Shown piece after piece: positions 49,880 through 57,916 of a stretch of DNA of 64,000 bases. The stretch is from Epilithonimonas mollis (GTDB taxonomy: Bacteria; Bacteroidota; Bacteroidia; Flavobacteriales; Weeksellaceae). The notes beneath the pieces are model-generated. The model did no database searches. It was given only the letters and a program-made list of their open reading frames with translations, and was not told where the DNA came from. Each line of letters begins with the position of its first letter. Within the stretch, counting starts at the first letter, position 1. Made by a program: the position numbers and the translations under genes. The DNA lies in NCBI RefSeq assembly GCF_900142325.1, contig NZ_FRAM01000001.1:1116001-1180000 (forward strand), in the 5' to 3' direction.

Positions 49880-50452
49880 CTAACTTCTATCATTCGGATT
49901 CCAATATTCCTCGGCCTCTCCGTAAAGCACGGAAATATACCTCGCCAAAACAAAAAGATAATCCGACAAACGGTTCAGATATTTTATTAATTCCGCTCGT
50001 ACTTCTTCGGATTGATTGAGGAAAACCAAACTTCTTTCCGCACGTCTGCAAACCGTCCGTGCGACGTGAAGAAACGTCGCTGCTTTTCCACCTCCGGGCA
50101 AAATAAAATATTGCAAAGGTTCCACTTTCGTTTCCATCTCATCCATCCAAACTTCCAATTCTTCGATTTCCTTATCGGAAATCACCAATGGCAATCTTGC
50201 TTTTCCATTAGCTAAAAATAATTTATCAATCGGCGTTGAAGCTTCGGAACCAACCGTAAACAAATCGAACTGGATTTTTTTGAGTTGATTGATGACTGCT
50301 TTATCCTCAATATGAGATTTAGCAACGCCAATTGAAGCATTCAGTTCATCGATGTTGCCGTAAGATTCTACTCTCGCACTCGCTTTGGAAATTCTGCTTC
50401 CGCCGTAAAGGCCGGTTTCGCCTTTGTCACCGGTTTTGGTATATATTTTCAT
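49880..50452 (-). CDS. Cob(I)alamin adenosyltransferase, PduO type
   Basis: 190 residues. ATP-binding MKIYTKTGDKGETGLYGGSRISKASARVESYGNIDELN is the PduO signature; the C-terminal RTVCRRAERSLVFLN and LIKYLNRLSDYLFVLARY are the conserved helices. It adenosylates cob(I)alamin to coenzyme B12. The gene heads a small operon with the two-helix protein and the thiamine pyrophosphokinase, an odd mix of cofactor functions. Confidence 0.95.
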   Translation of the reverse strand: MKIYTKTGDKGETGLYGGSRISKASARVESYGNIDELNASIGVAKSHIEDKAVINQLKKIQFDLFTVGSEASTPIDKLFLANGKARLPLVISDKEIEELEVWMDEMETKVEPLQYFILPGGGKAATFLHVARTVCRRAERSLVFLNQSEEVRAELIKYLNRLSDYLFVLARYISVLYGEAEEYWNPNDRS

Positions 50453-50490
50453 TGTTACTCTTTATGAATGTTTAAAATTAAGGTTTTTAT

Positions 50491-50610
50491 TTTTTTAAAC
50501 ACTTAAGTCACTTTAGAAAGATATTAATATTGAAAACAAAGTTCACTTTAGTTAATCAAACTAAAATGTTCTTATGTGACTTTTGTGGTTAATTAAAAAT
50601 AAAACTTAAG
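50491..50610. repeat. Composite inverted repeat in front of the ABC exporter gene
   Basis: CACTTAAGTCAC (50500 region) reappears inverted as GTGACTTTTG... and ACTTAAGTG (50600 region), with an inner TTTAGTT / AACTAAA palindrome. The 50453-50855 gap holds this, the next repeat copy and no gene. Confidence 0.55.
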
Positions 50611-50690
50611 TGTAATTTCTATGTATTTTAAACCTGTTGTACATTTAGGAACATTATATAAGTTATTGATTTTAAACATTATACAAAATT

Positions 50691-50765
50691 CTTCAACTCG
50701 CTCAGACTGACATCTCTAATACTAAACGTTGAATTGTAGCACTGTCACGCTGAGCGGAGTCGAAG
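50691..50765. repeat. Dispersed palindrome, CTTCGACTCCGCTCA family, copy 2
   Basis: Arms CTTCAACTCGCTCAGACTGA (50691 on) and TGTCACGCTGAGCGGAGTCG (50743-50762); the spacer TGACATCTCTAATACTA is shared with the copy at 53807. It lies upstream of the exporter gene. Confidence 0.8.
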
Positions 50766-50855
50766 CGTTAAACCTAAAGCATTGATTATTAACTACAAAA
50801 TTCATTTTTTATAAATGCACAACAGGTATTTTAAATTTATCCTTAACTTTCTAAG

Positions 50856-52667
50856 ATGAAAAAACCTTTTCAGAAAACCACCAATCTCATTCACATTTTC
50901 AATCAACTTAAAAGCTTCATAAAACCTTACAAATGGATGGTTTTCGGCACTTTGGCTTTGACCTTTATCGGCGCACTATTCGCTCAGGTCAATCCGTTGG
51001 TTTTGAAATATACAGTGGACGAGGTGACAAAACTAACTCAGCTTCCTCATCCGATGTCGGAAGGAATACACGTTTTGATTTTGATTTCGATTATACTTTT
51101 GGGAAAGGAATTGGCGAATATTTTTATTCAGTTTGGACAGAAATTTTATGGCGAAAAAATCAGAATCAATGTCAGTTCTGAGTTGGCGCAGGCGGCGATT
51201 GATAAAATCTTAACCTACAGAATTGCTTATTATAATGACGACCGCCACGAATCCGGTAAACTCCAAATCCGCATCGACAGAGGAATTGAGAGCTTGACAA
51301 AATTGGTTCAGAATTTTTTCATCGATATTCTGCCCTTATTTTCAACAGCGATTATCGCACTGGTTGTGATGTATATGCAAAATGTTTATGTCGGTTTGGT
51401 TTCCACTATTGTGATTCCGATTTACTTTTATGTAACCTCGAGACAAGCCAAAAAGCTAGGAAATGTTAGACGAACTTTACGAAATCAACGCGAGCAAAAA
51501 ACGTCCGGACTTCTGAATCTCATCAATTCCATAATGGTTATCAAGAGTTTTGTGCGGGAAAAATTTGAAGGCAGAAAGCAGTACAATCTTCAGATGCATT
51601 TGATGGAAAGTCAGTTGTACACGCGCCGAACGAGTTTTATTTTCGATGGTTTGAAAACATTTATTGAGCAATTTGGTGTTGTTTTGATTATCCTTTTAAC
51701 AGTTTATCTGGTTCTCGACCAGCAAATGACAATTGGTGCGATTATGCTTCACATTATGTTGTTCAACAATGTTTCTGCACCGATTCGTCAGCTTCACAGG
51801 ATTTATGATGATATGAATGATGCCTTTATTTATGCCGAAGGTTATTTTGAAATCCTGAATGACGATGATGAAACCGAACCAAATGGAACAATCGACGACA
51901 TTCCAATACAAGGCAACTTCGAAATCAAAAATGTGGATTTTACTTATCCTAACGGAATGAAAGCGTTGAAAAATGTCTCTCTTAAAATCGAAAACGGGAA
52001 AACAACTGCGCTGGTCGGATTGAGTGGTGCAGGAAAATCAACAATTATCAATTTGCTTTGTAAATTTTATGAGCCAGATTCTGGAGAAATTCTTTTGGAC
52101 GGCAATAATCTGAATGATTTTGATAATGATTATCTGCGTGATGACCTCGGTTTGGTGCTTCAGAAAAATCATATTTTCAAAGGAAGTATTGAAGATAACA
52201 TCCGCTACGGAAACCTGGAAGCAAGTCTTGACCAAATCAAAGAATCGGCAACTAAAGCTTATCTTCACGAGCAGATTATGGATTTGCCGGATGGTTACAA
52301 CCACGACGCCACGCAACTTTCCGGCGGACAGCAACAGCGGATTGCGATTGCACGATTGTTCTTGAAAAATCCACCGATTATTTTCCTGGATGAACCAACA
52401 GCAAGTTTGGATGCGATTGCCACCGAACAAATTAAAAATTCTTTGGACGCGATTAAGAAAAACAGAACGGTGATTATCATTTCGCATTCTTTGTCGCAGA
52501 TTTTGGATTCAGATATGATTTATGTGATGAAAAAAGGCGAAGTTGTAGAAAATGGAACGCACGAAGAATTGTATGAAAAAGCAGGAACTTACCGAGAGAT
52601 TTTTGATGCTTCCGCCAGAAGTCTGAATCTTGATAGATTGGTGAAAACTTACAAGGATGAGAATTAA
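50856..52667 (+). CDS. ABC exporter, fused permease and ATPase
   Basis: 603 residues. Six transmembrane helices (about 25-340) precede the ATPase (about 370-595): Walker A GLSGAGKST, Q-loop VLQKNHIF, signature LSGGQQQRIAIA, Walker B IIFLDEPTASLD and switch His in IIISHSLS. This is an MsbA/MdlB-like half-transporter that works as a homodimer or with a partner. Substrate (lipid, drug or peptide) is not predictable. It is a single gene, preceded by dispersed repeats; the downstream WYL regulator may be unrelated. Confidence 0.95.
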   Translation: MKKPFQKTTNLIHIFNQLKSFIKPYKWMVFGTLALTFIGALFAQVNPLVLKYTVDEVTKLTQLPHPMSEGIHVLILISIILLGKELANIFIQFGQKFYGEKIRINVSSELAQAAIDKILTYRIAYYNDDRHESGKLQIRIDRGIESLTKLVQNFFIDILPLFSTAIIALVVMYMQNVYVGLVSTIVIPIYFYVTSRQAKKLGNVRRTLRNQREQKTSGLLNLINSIMVIKSFVREKFEGRKQYNLQMHLMESQLYTRRTSFIFDGLKTFIEQFGVVLIILLTVYLVLDQQMTIGAIMLHIMLFNNVSAPIRQLHRIYDDMNDAFIYAEGYFEILNDDDETEPNGTIDDIPIQGNFEIKNVDFTYPNGMKALKNVSLKIENGKTTALVGLSGAGKSTIINLLCKFYEPDSGEILLDGNNLNDFDNDYLRDDLGLVLQKNHIFKGSIEDNIRYGNLEASLDQIKESATKAYLHEQIMDLPDGYNHDATQLSGGQQQRIAIARLFLKNPPIIFLDEPTASLDAIATEQIKNSLDAIKKNRTVIIISHSLSQILDSDMIYVMKKGEVVENGTHEELYEKAGTYREIFDASARSLNLDRLVKTYKDEN

Positions 52668-52693
52668 CGTTTTCTAATTTTTTATCAATTGCG

Positions 52694-52809
52694 TCGGGCT
52701 TTAGCCCGATGGTAATAATTTGACTTTCATTTGGCTTTAGCCTAAATTTAAGCTAATTTTTGGCTAAAGCCAATTTATATTCTCCTTTTTAAAATGGACT
52801 GAAGCCCAT
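52694..52809. repeat. Composite palindrome cluster, GGCTTTAGCC family
   Basis: TCGGGCTTTAGCCCGA (52694-52709) is a perfect palindrome. TTGGCTTTAGCC (52731) pairs with GGCTAAAGCCAA (52762), and ATGGACTGAAGCCCAT (52794) is a third. Three nested or tandem hairpins lie between the exporter and WYL genes; on the plus strand they could end the exporter transcript. Confidence 0.7.
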
Positions 52810-52837
52810 TTCTATTGATATTTTATTGAATTAACAA

Positions 52838-53794
52838 ATGAATGAAGACCATTACATAAAAAAAATCGACCGGGTTACATCGATTTTGACGCAATTGCAA
52901 ACTAAATCTATTGTTCGAGCTCAGGATTTGGCAGAGAAATTTGATGTCAGCATCAGAACGATTTACCGAGATATCAAGACTTTGGAAAATGCGGGAATTC
53001 CGATTTTTGGGGAAGCTGGTTCTGGCTATTCTTTGGTGGATGGTTACAAACTTCCGCCTGTGATGTTTACGAAAGAAGAGGTTTTAAGTTTCATCACGGC
53101 CGAAAAACTGATGCAGAAATTTTCTCACGAAAGTCTCGATTCTCACTACAATTCTGCGATGGAAAAAGTGAAAGCGGTCATCAGGAATTCGGAGAAAAAT
53201 ATGGTTCAGAATATCGAGAATCAAATTGATGTATACACTCAAAGACCTGAAAAACCGGATGCAGTCAAAAATATTATTCCAACAATCCTGGAAAGTATTG
53301 CCGAAAAAAAACAGTTGAAAATCAGTTATCAAAATGTAAAAGACGAACCAAGCGAAAGAATCATCGAAGCAGTTGGAATTTTCTACGAAATCAATTATTG
53401 GTATATGATGGCGTTTTGTACGATGCGAAAGGATTTCCGACAATTCAGGATTGACAGGATTTTAAAAATCGAGAAAACCCAGAATCTATTTTTGCAGAAT
53501 TATGGAAACATCGCAGATTACAGAAAAAAATCAGAGGACAAAAAAGTGGAAGTGAAACTCTTGGTGGAGAAGAAAATAATGCCGCATCTTGTGAATTCCA
53601 AAATATATTACGGCTTGACTGCCGAAGAAGAAACCGAGAACGGAATGCTTTTAACCTTCGAAACAGAATGGATTGATGAAGGTTTTCCGCGCTGGCTAAT
53701 TACATTTTTGGATTATGCAGAAATTATCGAACCTGAAAATCTGAAAGTGATTATGAATAATTTGATTTCTAATATTTCTAAAAAACTGAAGTAA
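52838..53794 (+). CDS. YafY family HTH/WYL transcriptional regulator
   Basis: 318 residues. N-terminal winged helix (about 8-60): IDRVTSILTQLQTKSIVRAQDLAEKFDVSIRTIYRDIKTLE, then GIPIFGEAGSGYSLVDGYKLPP. The WYL domain (about 140-230, GIFYEINYWYMMAFCTMRKDFRQFRIDRI) would bind a nucleic acid-type ligand, and the WCX extension ends the chain. YafY-type proteins often regulate a nearby gene; here the downstream DinB-type gene is convergent. Ligand unknown. Confidence 0.95.
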   Translation: MNEDHYIKKIDRVTSILTQLQTKSIVRAQDLAEKFDVSIRTIYRDIKTLENAGIPIFGEAGSGYSLVDGYKLPPVMFTKEEVLSFITAEKLMQKFSHESLDSHYNSAMEKVKAVIRNSEKNMVQNIENQIDVYTQRPEKPDAVKNIIPTILESIAEKKQLKISYQNVKDEPSERIIEAVGIFYEINYWYMMAFCTMRKDFRQFRIDRILKIEKTQNLFLQNYGNIADYRKKSEDKKVEVKLLVEKKIMPHLVNSKIYYGLTAEEETENGMLLTFETEWIDEGFPRWLITFLDYAEIIEPENLKVIMNNLISNISKKLK

Positions 53795-53806
53795 GACTAC
53801 AAAATA

Positions 53807-53881
53807 CTTCGACTCCGCTCAGTGTGACATCTCTAATACTACTCTTAATATTAAACATTGTCAGTCTGAGCGGAGTCAAAG
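53807..53881. repeat. Dispersed palindrome, CTTCGACTCCGCTCA family, copy 3
   Basis: Arms CTTCGACTCCGCTCA (53807-53821) and TGAGCGGAGTCAAAG (53867-53881), with TGTCA and TGACATCTCTAATACTA in the spacer. It lies between convergent genes, so it may double as a terminator. Confidence 0.8.
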
Positions 53882-53899
53882 ACTTTTTAAGTTTTTTCT

Positions 53900-54379
53900 C
53901 TACCTTTCTCTTTCCCAGAAAAACGGTGGTTCGATTCCCAAAGCTCTCAGGTAAACATAACCCTGACCTCTGTGATGAATCTCATTATCAATAAAATAAA
54001 GAACATTCTGATAAATTGGAAACTCATATTGGCCAAAAAGATTGAACATTTCCTGAAAACGCTCTTCTGAAATCTGGGAAAAATATTCGTTGATAACTTC
54101 TGTTTCTTCGTCCCATTTTTTCAGGATTTCGACTTTGGTCGTTGGATTGAAGGATTCATCAAATTCAGTAATTGTTCCATCAACAATCGATTTTAAAGCC
54201 GGTCCGGCGATAGCGATCATTTCCAGAACCAATTTTGAAAATGGTCTCATTCCGCCAATTGAAAACTCGAATAAATCTTTTTCTGGAAAAGCTTCTATGA
54301 CTCTTCTGGTCAGATTTCTGTGGCCTTGCCAATGGATTAAAAGTTGTTGGGAATCCAGGACTTTTGCGTTTGCGTTCAT
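53900..54379 (-). CDS. DinB family protein (four-helix bundle)
   Basis: 159 residues from ATG 54379 (MNANAKVLDSQQLLIHWQGHRNLT); the longer frame from 54556 runs through the promoter and a terminator, so is spurious. Metal-ligand histidines are in HWQGHRNL, near the end NEIHHRGQGYVYLRALG, and PFFWER closes the chain. DinB/DUF664 proteins act as thiol-dependent hydrolases or transferases. Role unknown. A -7 box (54401) precedes it. Confidence 0.88.
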   Translation of the reverse strand: MNANAKVLDSQQLLIHWQGHRNLTRRVIEAFPEKDLFEFSIGGMRPFSKLVLEMIAIAGPALKSIVDGTITEFDESFNPTTKVEILKKWDEETEVINEYFSQISEERFQEMFNLFGQYEFPIYQNVLYFIDNEIHHRGQGYVYLRALGIEPPFFWERER

Positions 54380-54400
54380 AATAGTTTGTTTTATTTGATA

Positions 54401-54408
54401 CAAATTTA
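54401..54408 (-). promoter_or_regulatory. -7 promoter box TAAATTTG
   Basis: Minus-strand TAAATTTG matches TAnnTTTG, 21 bases before the ATG at 54379. Confidence 0.55.
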
Positions 54409-54453
54409 TGACGCAGTTGTGACAATAGTTTGTCAGGAGTGTTTTACATAATA

Positions 54454-54480
54454 AAAAATCTTGCCGACGGCAAGATTTTT
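54454..54480 (-). terminator. Terminator of the lipoprotein gene
   Basis: Perfect stem AAAAATCTTGCC / GGCAAGATTTTT with a 3-base loop, between the lipoprotein gene and the DinB-type promoter. Confidence 0.9.
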
Positions 54481-54509
54481 TATTTTCTTTACTCAGTAGA
54501 TTATAAAAT

Positions 54510-55607
54510 TTATTTATCTGATATATATAAACTTGTAAATCCAGAGGCATTTCCACTATGAATAGGTGTTAGCAAAATAGATTGCTTTTCTAAGTTATTG
54601 ATGAAAAATTTAGCTGAAAGATTATTACTATGATTTCTAATAGAATAAATATTGTTGTCTACAACTTGAAATGATCCAATTTTATTAAATCCGTCTGAAC
54701 TGTCAAGTGTTAATAACACATTATTCTTGATGTAGAAATCATCACCTATAAAATATTTGTTATTCCCTTCAACAAAAAATTTATTTATTAGATTTTGGTT
54801 AACAACATCTGGAAGAATAGAAGATATTTCTGTTCCCAGATTCTTTTGATATAATTTATAATTATTATTTCCAGTATTATCATAATACTTATAAAAAACA
54901 TTGACCCCTGTATTATCCGAATAAAAATATTGTGTTATTACATTTTTATCTTTCGAAATTAATAGTCCGTTCTTATAATAAGAAATATACCAACCGTATT
55001 CATTAGTACCTGCATTGGATATTAAACTACTTCTTACACTTGTGTAAACATCTCCATTGGCTGGATCAAAGTAAAATCTTACCATATCATTGCAATTAAT
55101 AACTCCTTTTTTTTCTCCATTTTCCCAATAACAAGCTTGGATACGATCATTATCAGATGTTGGGTTGGGATTCTTCGTCCAACCGTGAAAAACGATATTT
55201 CCATTTTTGTTAATTGCCATTCCTTGAACAGAATATTCTGAGCTATTCGGATTACTTGCAGACAGGTTTAATAATTCTGCAAGATTATGTTTAACTCCAT
55301 CAATCCAGAGGTATTTATTAGTGTTATACTCACTCGAACCATATTCCGAAATCAAACCTCCTAAGACATAAACTCTATTGTTATTAATCAAGATATTTGA
55401 AGCATAACAACCATCTCCTTCTGCCAAAATAATTTTTTCGCCATTTTTCCAATAATAGGCCTTATTATTTTCCGCTCCAGTAATATAAAAGTTTTTAGAA
55501 GAGGTAACAGGTAGGGTTTCTTCTGTTAATTCATTTCTGTTACAAGATTCAAAAAGAAATAAAAAGATTGATAATAAAACAATTAATGCATTTTTTAAAA
55601 TTTTCAT
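54510..55607 (-). CDS. Lipoprotein with repeated YxWxNGEK segments (propeller-like)
   Basis: 365 residues. Lipoprotein signal LIVLLSIFLFLFESC (Cys22). Repeated motifs AYYWKNGEK, KYLWIDGVK, ACYWENGEK and YISYYKNGLL recur every 45-60 residues with GNIVFHGWTKN and VYVLGG turns, the pattern of a beta propeller. It would face out of the outer membrane or into the periplasm. No ligand is predictable. Unlike most genes here it has no visible -7 box in the 55608-55873 gap and no operon partner. Confidence 0.72.
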   Translation of the reverse strand: MKILKNALIVLLSIFLFLFESCNRNELTEETLPVTSSKNFYITGAENNKAYYWKNGEKIILAEGDGCYASNILINNNRVYVLGGLISEYGSSEYNTNKYLWIDGVKHNLAELLNLSASNPNSSEYSVQGMAINKNGNIVFHGWTKNPNPTSDNDRIQACYWENGEKKGVINCNDMVRFYFDPANGDVYTSVRSSLISNAGTNEYGWYISYYKNGLLISKDKNVITQYFYSDNTGVNVFYKYYDNTGNNNYKLYQKNLGTEISSILPDVVNQNLINKFFVEGNNKYFIGDDFYIKNNVLLTLDSSDGFNKIGSFQVVDNNIYSIRNHSNNLSAKFFINNLEKQSILLTPIHSGNASGFTSLYISDK

Positions 55608-55804
55608 GTTTTCCAGTTTTAGTTGTTAATAAAGACAAGATTAAGATTAAATTATAGCCAATATTATTACCTATAAAATAACACTTATACATCTAACGAC
55701 ACATATTAACATTTATTATACAAAACATTATTACATTTATTAAGAATTCAAATGCAATAAAAAATTGTTTTATACGTTTTAATACGATGATTTGAGAAAT
55801 AAAA

Positions 55805-55831
55805 AAGTCGCAAAGTTTTCATTTGCGACTT
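55805..55831 (-). terminator. Terminator of lptB
   Basis: Stem AAGTCGCAAA / TTTGCGACTT with a 7-base loop, followed on the minus strand by TTTTTTA, after the lptB stop. Confidence 0.8.
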
Positions 55832-55873
55832 ATATATTTTAATTATTGAAATTTTTCGTCTTTGCGATAAAAT

Positions 55874-56602
55874 CTAAAACTTCTCAAACCTAAAATTCTC
55901 TCCAAGATAGGCTTTCCTAACATCCGGGTCATTTGCCAAATCCTCTGGCAGACCTTCTTTCAGAATTTTCCCTTCGAACATAATATAAGTTTTATTGGTA
56001 ATCGCCAAAGTCTGCTGAACATTGTGGTCGGTAATCAGAATTCCGATATTTTTCTCCACCAGAGACCTCACGATTTTTTGAATATCCTCCACCGCAATTG
56101 GATCAACACCCGCAAAAGGTTCATCCAGAAGAATAAAATTCGGACTTGTTGCGAGACAACGTGCAATTTCTGTTCTTCGTCTTTCACCTCCGGAAAGCAA
56201 ATCACCACGATTTTTACGAACGTGTTCCAAATGGAACTCTTCAATCAATTCATCACATTTTTTCTGTTGTTCTTTTTTGGACAGTTTCGTCAATTGCAAA
56301 ACGCCCAAAATATTATCTTCTACAGACAGTTTTCTGAAAACCGAAGCTTCCTGCGCGAGATAACCAATTCCATTCTGCGCGCGTTTGTACATCGCATCTT
56401 TCGTGATATTTTGGTCATCCAGGAAAACATTGCCCAAAGTCGGCTTCACCAATCCGACAATCATATAAAATGACGTCGTCTTTCCCGCTCCGTTTGGTCC
56501 CAAAAGCCCGACGATTTCGCCTTGCTGAACCTCCAATGAAACGCCTTTTACCACCTTTTTCGGTCCGTATTCTTTGATTAAATTTTCTCCTCGTAAAATC
56601 AT
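55874..56602 (-). CDS. lptB: LPS export ABC transporter ATP-binding protein LptB
   Basis: 242 residues. Walker [21 protein letters not shown]-loop QEASVF, signature [17 protein letters not shown], Walker [15 protein letters not shown], and the switch histidine in [15 protein letters not shown] and the C-terminal ENFRFEKF fit LptB over a generic ABC protein. With LptFG it extracts LPS from the inner membrane. lptF/lptG are elsewhere. A strong terminator follows. Confidence 0.95.
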   Translation of the reverse strand: MILRGENLIKEYGPKKVVKGVSLEVQQGEIVGLLGPNGAGKTTSFYMIVGLVKPTLGNVFLDDQNITKDAMYKRAQNGIGYLAQEASVFRKLSVEDNILGVLQLTKLSKKEQQKKCDELIEEFHLEHVRKNRGDLLSGGERRRTEIARCLATSPNFILLDEPFAGVDPIAVEDIQKIVRSLVEKNIGILITDHNVQQTLAITNKTYIMFEGKILKEGLPEDLANDPDVRKAYLGENFRFEKF

Positions 56603-56672
56603 AAAACAAAGATATATATTTTTTGTTGGAAGACAGTTGTCAGAAGATGGAAGTTAAACTTTTACAATTTAT

Positions 56673-56680
56673 TACCTTTG
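56673..56680 (+). promoter_or_regulatory. -7 promoter box TACCTTTG
   Basis: TACCTTTG matches TAnnTTTG, 14 bases before the SpoU methyltransferase ATG. Confidence 0.55.
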
Positions 56681-56694
56681 CAAAAATTCTTTAA

Positions 56695-57465
56695 ATGCTC
56701 ATAGAAAGCCTTCAAAACGAAAAAATCAAAAAACTGACCCGACTAATGACCAAGAACCAGGACAGAAGAAAAGCCGGTGTTTTCATCGTAGAAGGTCAGC
56801 AGGAAAACGAAAGAGCAATGCATTTTGGCAACCAACCCGAAGAATTTTACATCTGCGAATCTATTTTCAAAGGCAAATTACCCGATTCTAAAATCCATTA
56901 CGTTTCAGAAAAGCTGTATGAAAAAATTGCTTATCGTGGAACAACCGAAGGAATTATCGGGATTTATAAATTGGAAGAAAGAACACTAGAAGATTTCAGT
57001 CCGAAAAAAGATTCTTCCATTATCATTTTGGAAAGTGTAGAAAAGCCCGGAAACCTCGGCGCAATTCTGAGAAGTTGCGAAGCTTTTGGGATCAACGCTT
57101 TGATTGTGACCGACCCAAGAACCGATTTTTACAATCCGAATGTTATTCGTTCCAGTGTTGGTTGTCTTTTCGGGATGAATATCTTTCAGGCTTCCAATGA
57201 AGAAACTCTGAAATTTTTAAAAGTTTATGAATATGCTATCTTCACAACATTTATGAGTGGTGATGCCAAAAATATTCAGACAAAAAATCTAAAAGAAAAA
57301 TCGGCAGTTTTATTCGGAACAGAACATTCCGGTCTAAGTGACTTTTGGAAAGATAAAGGAGAAAATGTTTTAATCCCAATGGCTGGAAGCATTGACTCTC
57401 TAAATCTGAGTAATGCAGCAGCAATCACATGTTACGAAATTCTTAGGCAGAAATTAGAGAAATAA
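56695..57465 (+). CDS. SpoU/TrmH family RNA methyltransferase
   Basis: 256 residues. N-terminal substrate-binding domain (IESLQNEKIKKLTRLMTKNQDR ... GVFIVEGQQENERAMHFG), then the SPOUT trefoil: EKPGNLGAILRSCEAFG (N-x-G-A-I-x-R), LFGTEHSGLSDFW and the SAM knot SIDSLNLSNAAAITCYEILRQ. It is an RNA 2'-O-methyltransferase; rRNA or tRNA target cannot be decided by sight. Divergent from lptB, with its own promoter box. Confidence 0.95.
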   Translation: MLIESLQNEKIKKLTRLMTKNQDRRKAGVFIVEGQQENERAMHFGNQPEEFYICESIFKGKLPDSKIHYVSEKLYEKIAYRGTTEGIIGIYKLEERTLEDFSPKKDSSIIILESVEKPGNLGAILRSCEAFGINALIVTDPRTDFYNPNVIRSSVGCLFGMNIFQASNEETLKFLKVYEYAIFTTFMSGDAKNIQTKNLKEKSAVLFGTEHSGLSDFWKDKGENVLIPMAGSIDSLNLSNAAAITCYEILRQKLEK

Positions 57466-57467
57466 AA

Positions 57468-57495
57468 AAACCGCTTCTCGAAAGAAACGGTTTTA
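57468..57495. terminator. Bidirectional terminator between convergent genes
   Basis: Stem AAAACCG(TTTCTT) / (AAGAAA)CGGTTTT-like, between the methyltransferase gene and the first Ala-rich lipoprotein gene. Confidence 0.7.
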
Positions 57496-57515
57496 AGTTC
57501 TTAACTTGGTTAAGA

Positions 57516-57752
57516 TTATTTTTTAGCAGCTTCTTCTACTTTTTTAGCTTCAGCTTTAACCTCAGTTTTAGCAGAATCAGCAGTAGCTTTTACAGAATCA
57601 ACAGCAGCAGTAGCAGTAGAGTCTACAACAGCAACAGCAGAATCAGCAGTAGCAACAGCAGAATCAGCAGCAGCAGTATCTACAGTTTCAGTTTTTTTAC
57701 AAGCTACAAGAGCAACAGCAGCGATAGCAGCTACGAATAATGATTTTTTCAT
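57516..57752 (-). CDS. Alanine/heptad-repeat lipoprotein 1 (Lpp-like, 78 residues)
   Basis: 78 residues. Lipoprotein signal KKSLFVAAIAAVALVAC (Cys18). The mature part is low-complexity A/S/D/V/T in heptads: DSAVATA, DSAVAVV, DSTATAA(V), DSVKATA, DSAKTEV, then KAEAKKVEEAAKK with a C-terminal Lys. Same precursor length (78), N-terminal lipid and C-terminal lysine as Braun's lipoprotein of E. coli, with which it shares no recognisable sequence. It has a paralog at 59621, and lies divergent to the TTG-started regulator gene. Cell-envelope tethering is a hypothesis. Confidence 0.8.
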   Translation of the reverse strand: MKKSLFVAAIAAVALVACKKTETVDTAAADSAVATADSAVAVVDSTATAAVDSVKATADSAKTEVKAEAKKVEEAAKK

Positions 57753-57801
57753 AATAATTAAATTAAATTGTTAGTAATAAATTGTTCACTTTTGAACGGG
57801 T

Positions 57802-57809
57802 CAAAATTA
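57802..57809 (-). promoter_or_regulatory. -7 promoter box TAATTTTG for lipoprotein 1
   Basis: Minus-strand TAATTTTG, 49 bases before the ATG. It faces the plus-strand promoter of the regulator gene, so the two are divergent and close. Confidence 0.5.
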
Positions 57810-57824
57810 TGACAATAAATAAAT

Positions 57825-57856
57825 CTTGTATTTGAAAATTAATTGTAATATATTTG
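57825..57856 (+). promoter_or_regulatory. Promoter TTG-N21-TATATTTG for the regulator gene
   Basis: TTG (57825-57827) and TATATTTG (57849-57856) at the preferred spacing; the TTG start codon of the gene is 60 bases further. Confidence 0.65.
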
Positions 57857-57916
57857 TAAAACAAGATTTACAAATAAGAACAACTGTAAATCAACAAATT
57901 AAGAATAAAAACAATT

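Noticed and set aside
53928-53939. tRNA T-loop-like GGTTCGATTCCC
   Set aside because: It lies inside the DinB-type coding sequence, with no matching acceptor stem, D-loop or anticodon arm. I found no other tRNA-like run, so no tRNA is called.
54380-54556. 59-codon N-terminal extension of the DinB-type gene
   Set aside because: It runs through the -7 box at 54401 and the terminator of the upstream gene, and overlaps the end of the lipoprotein gene.
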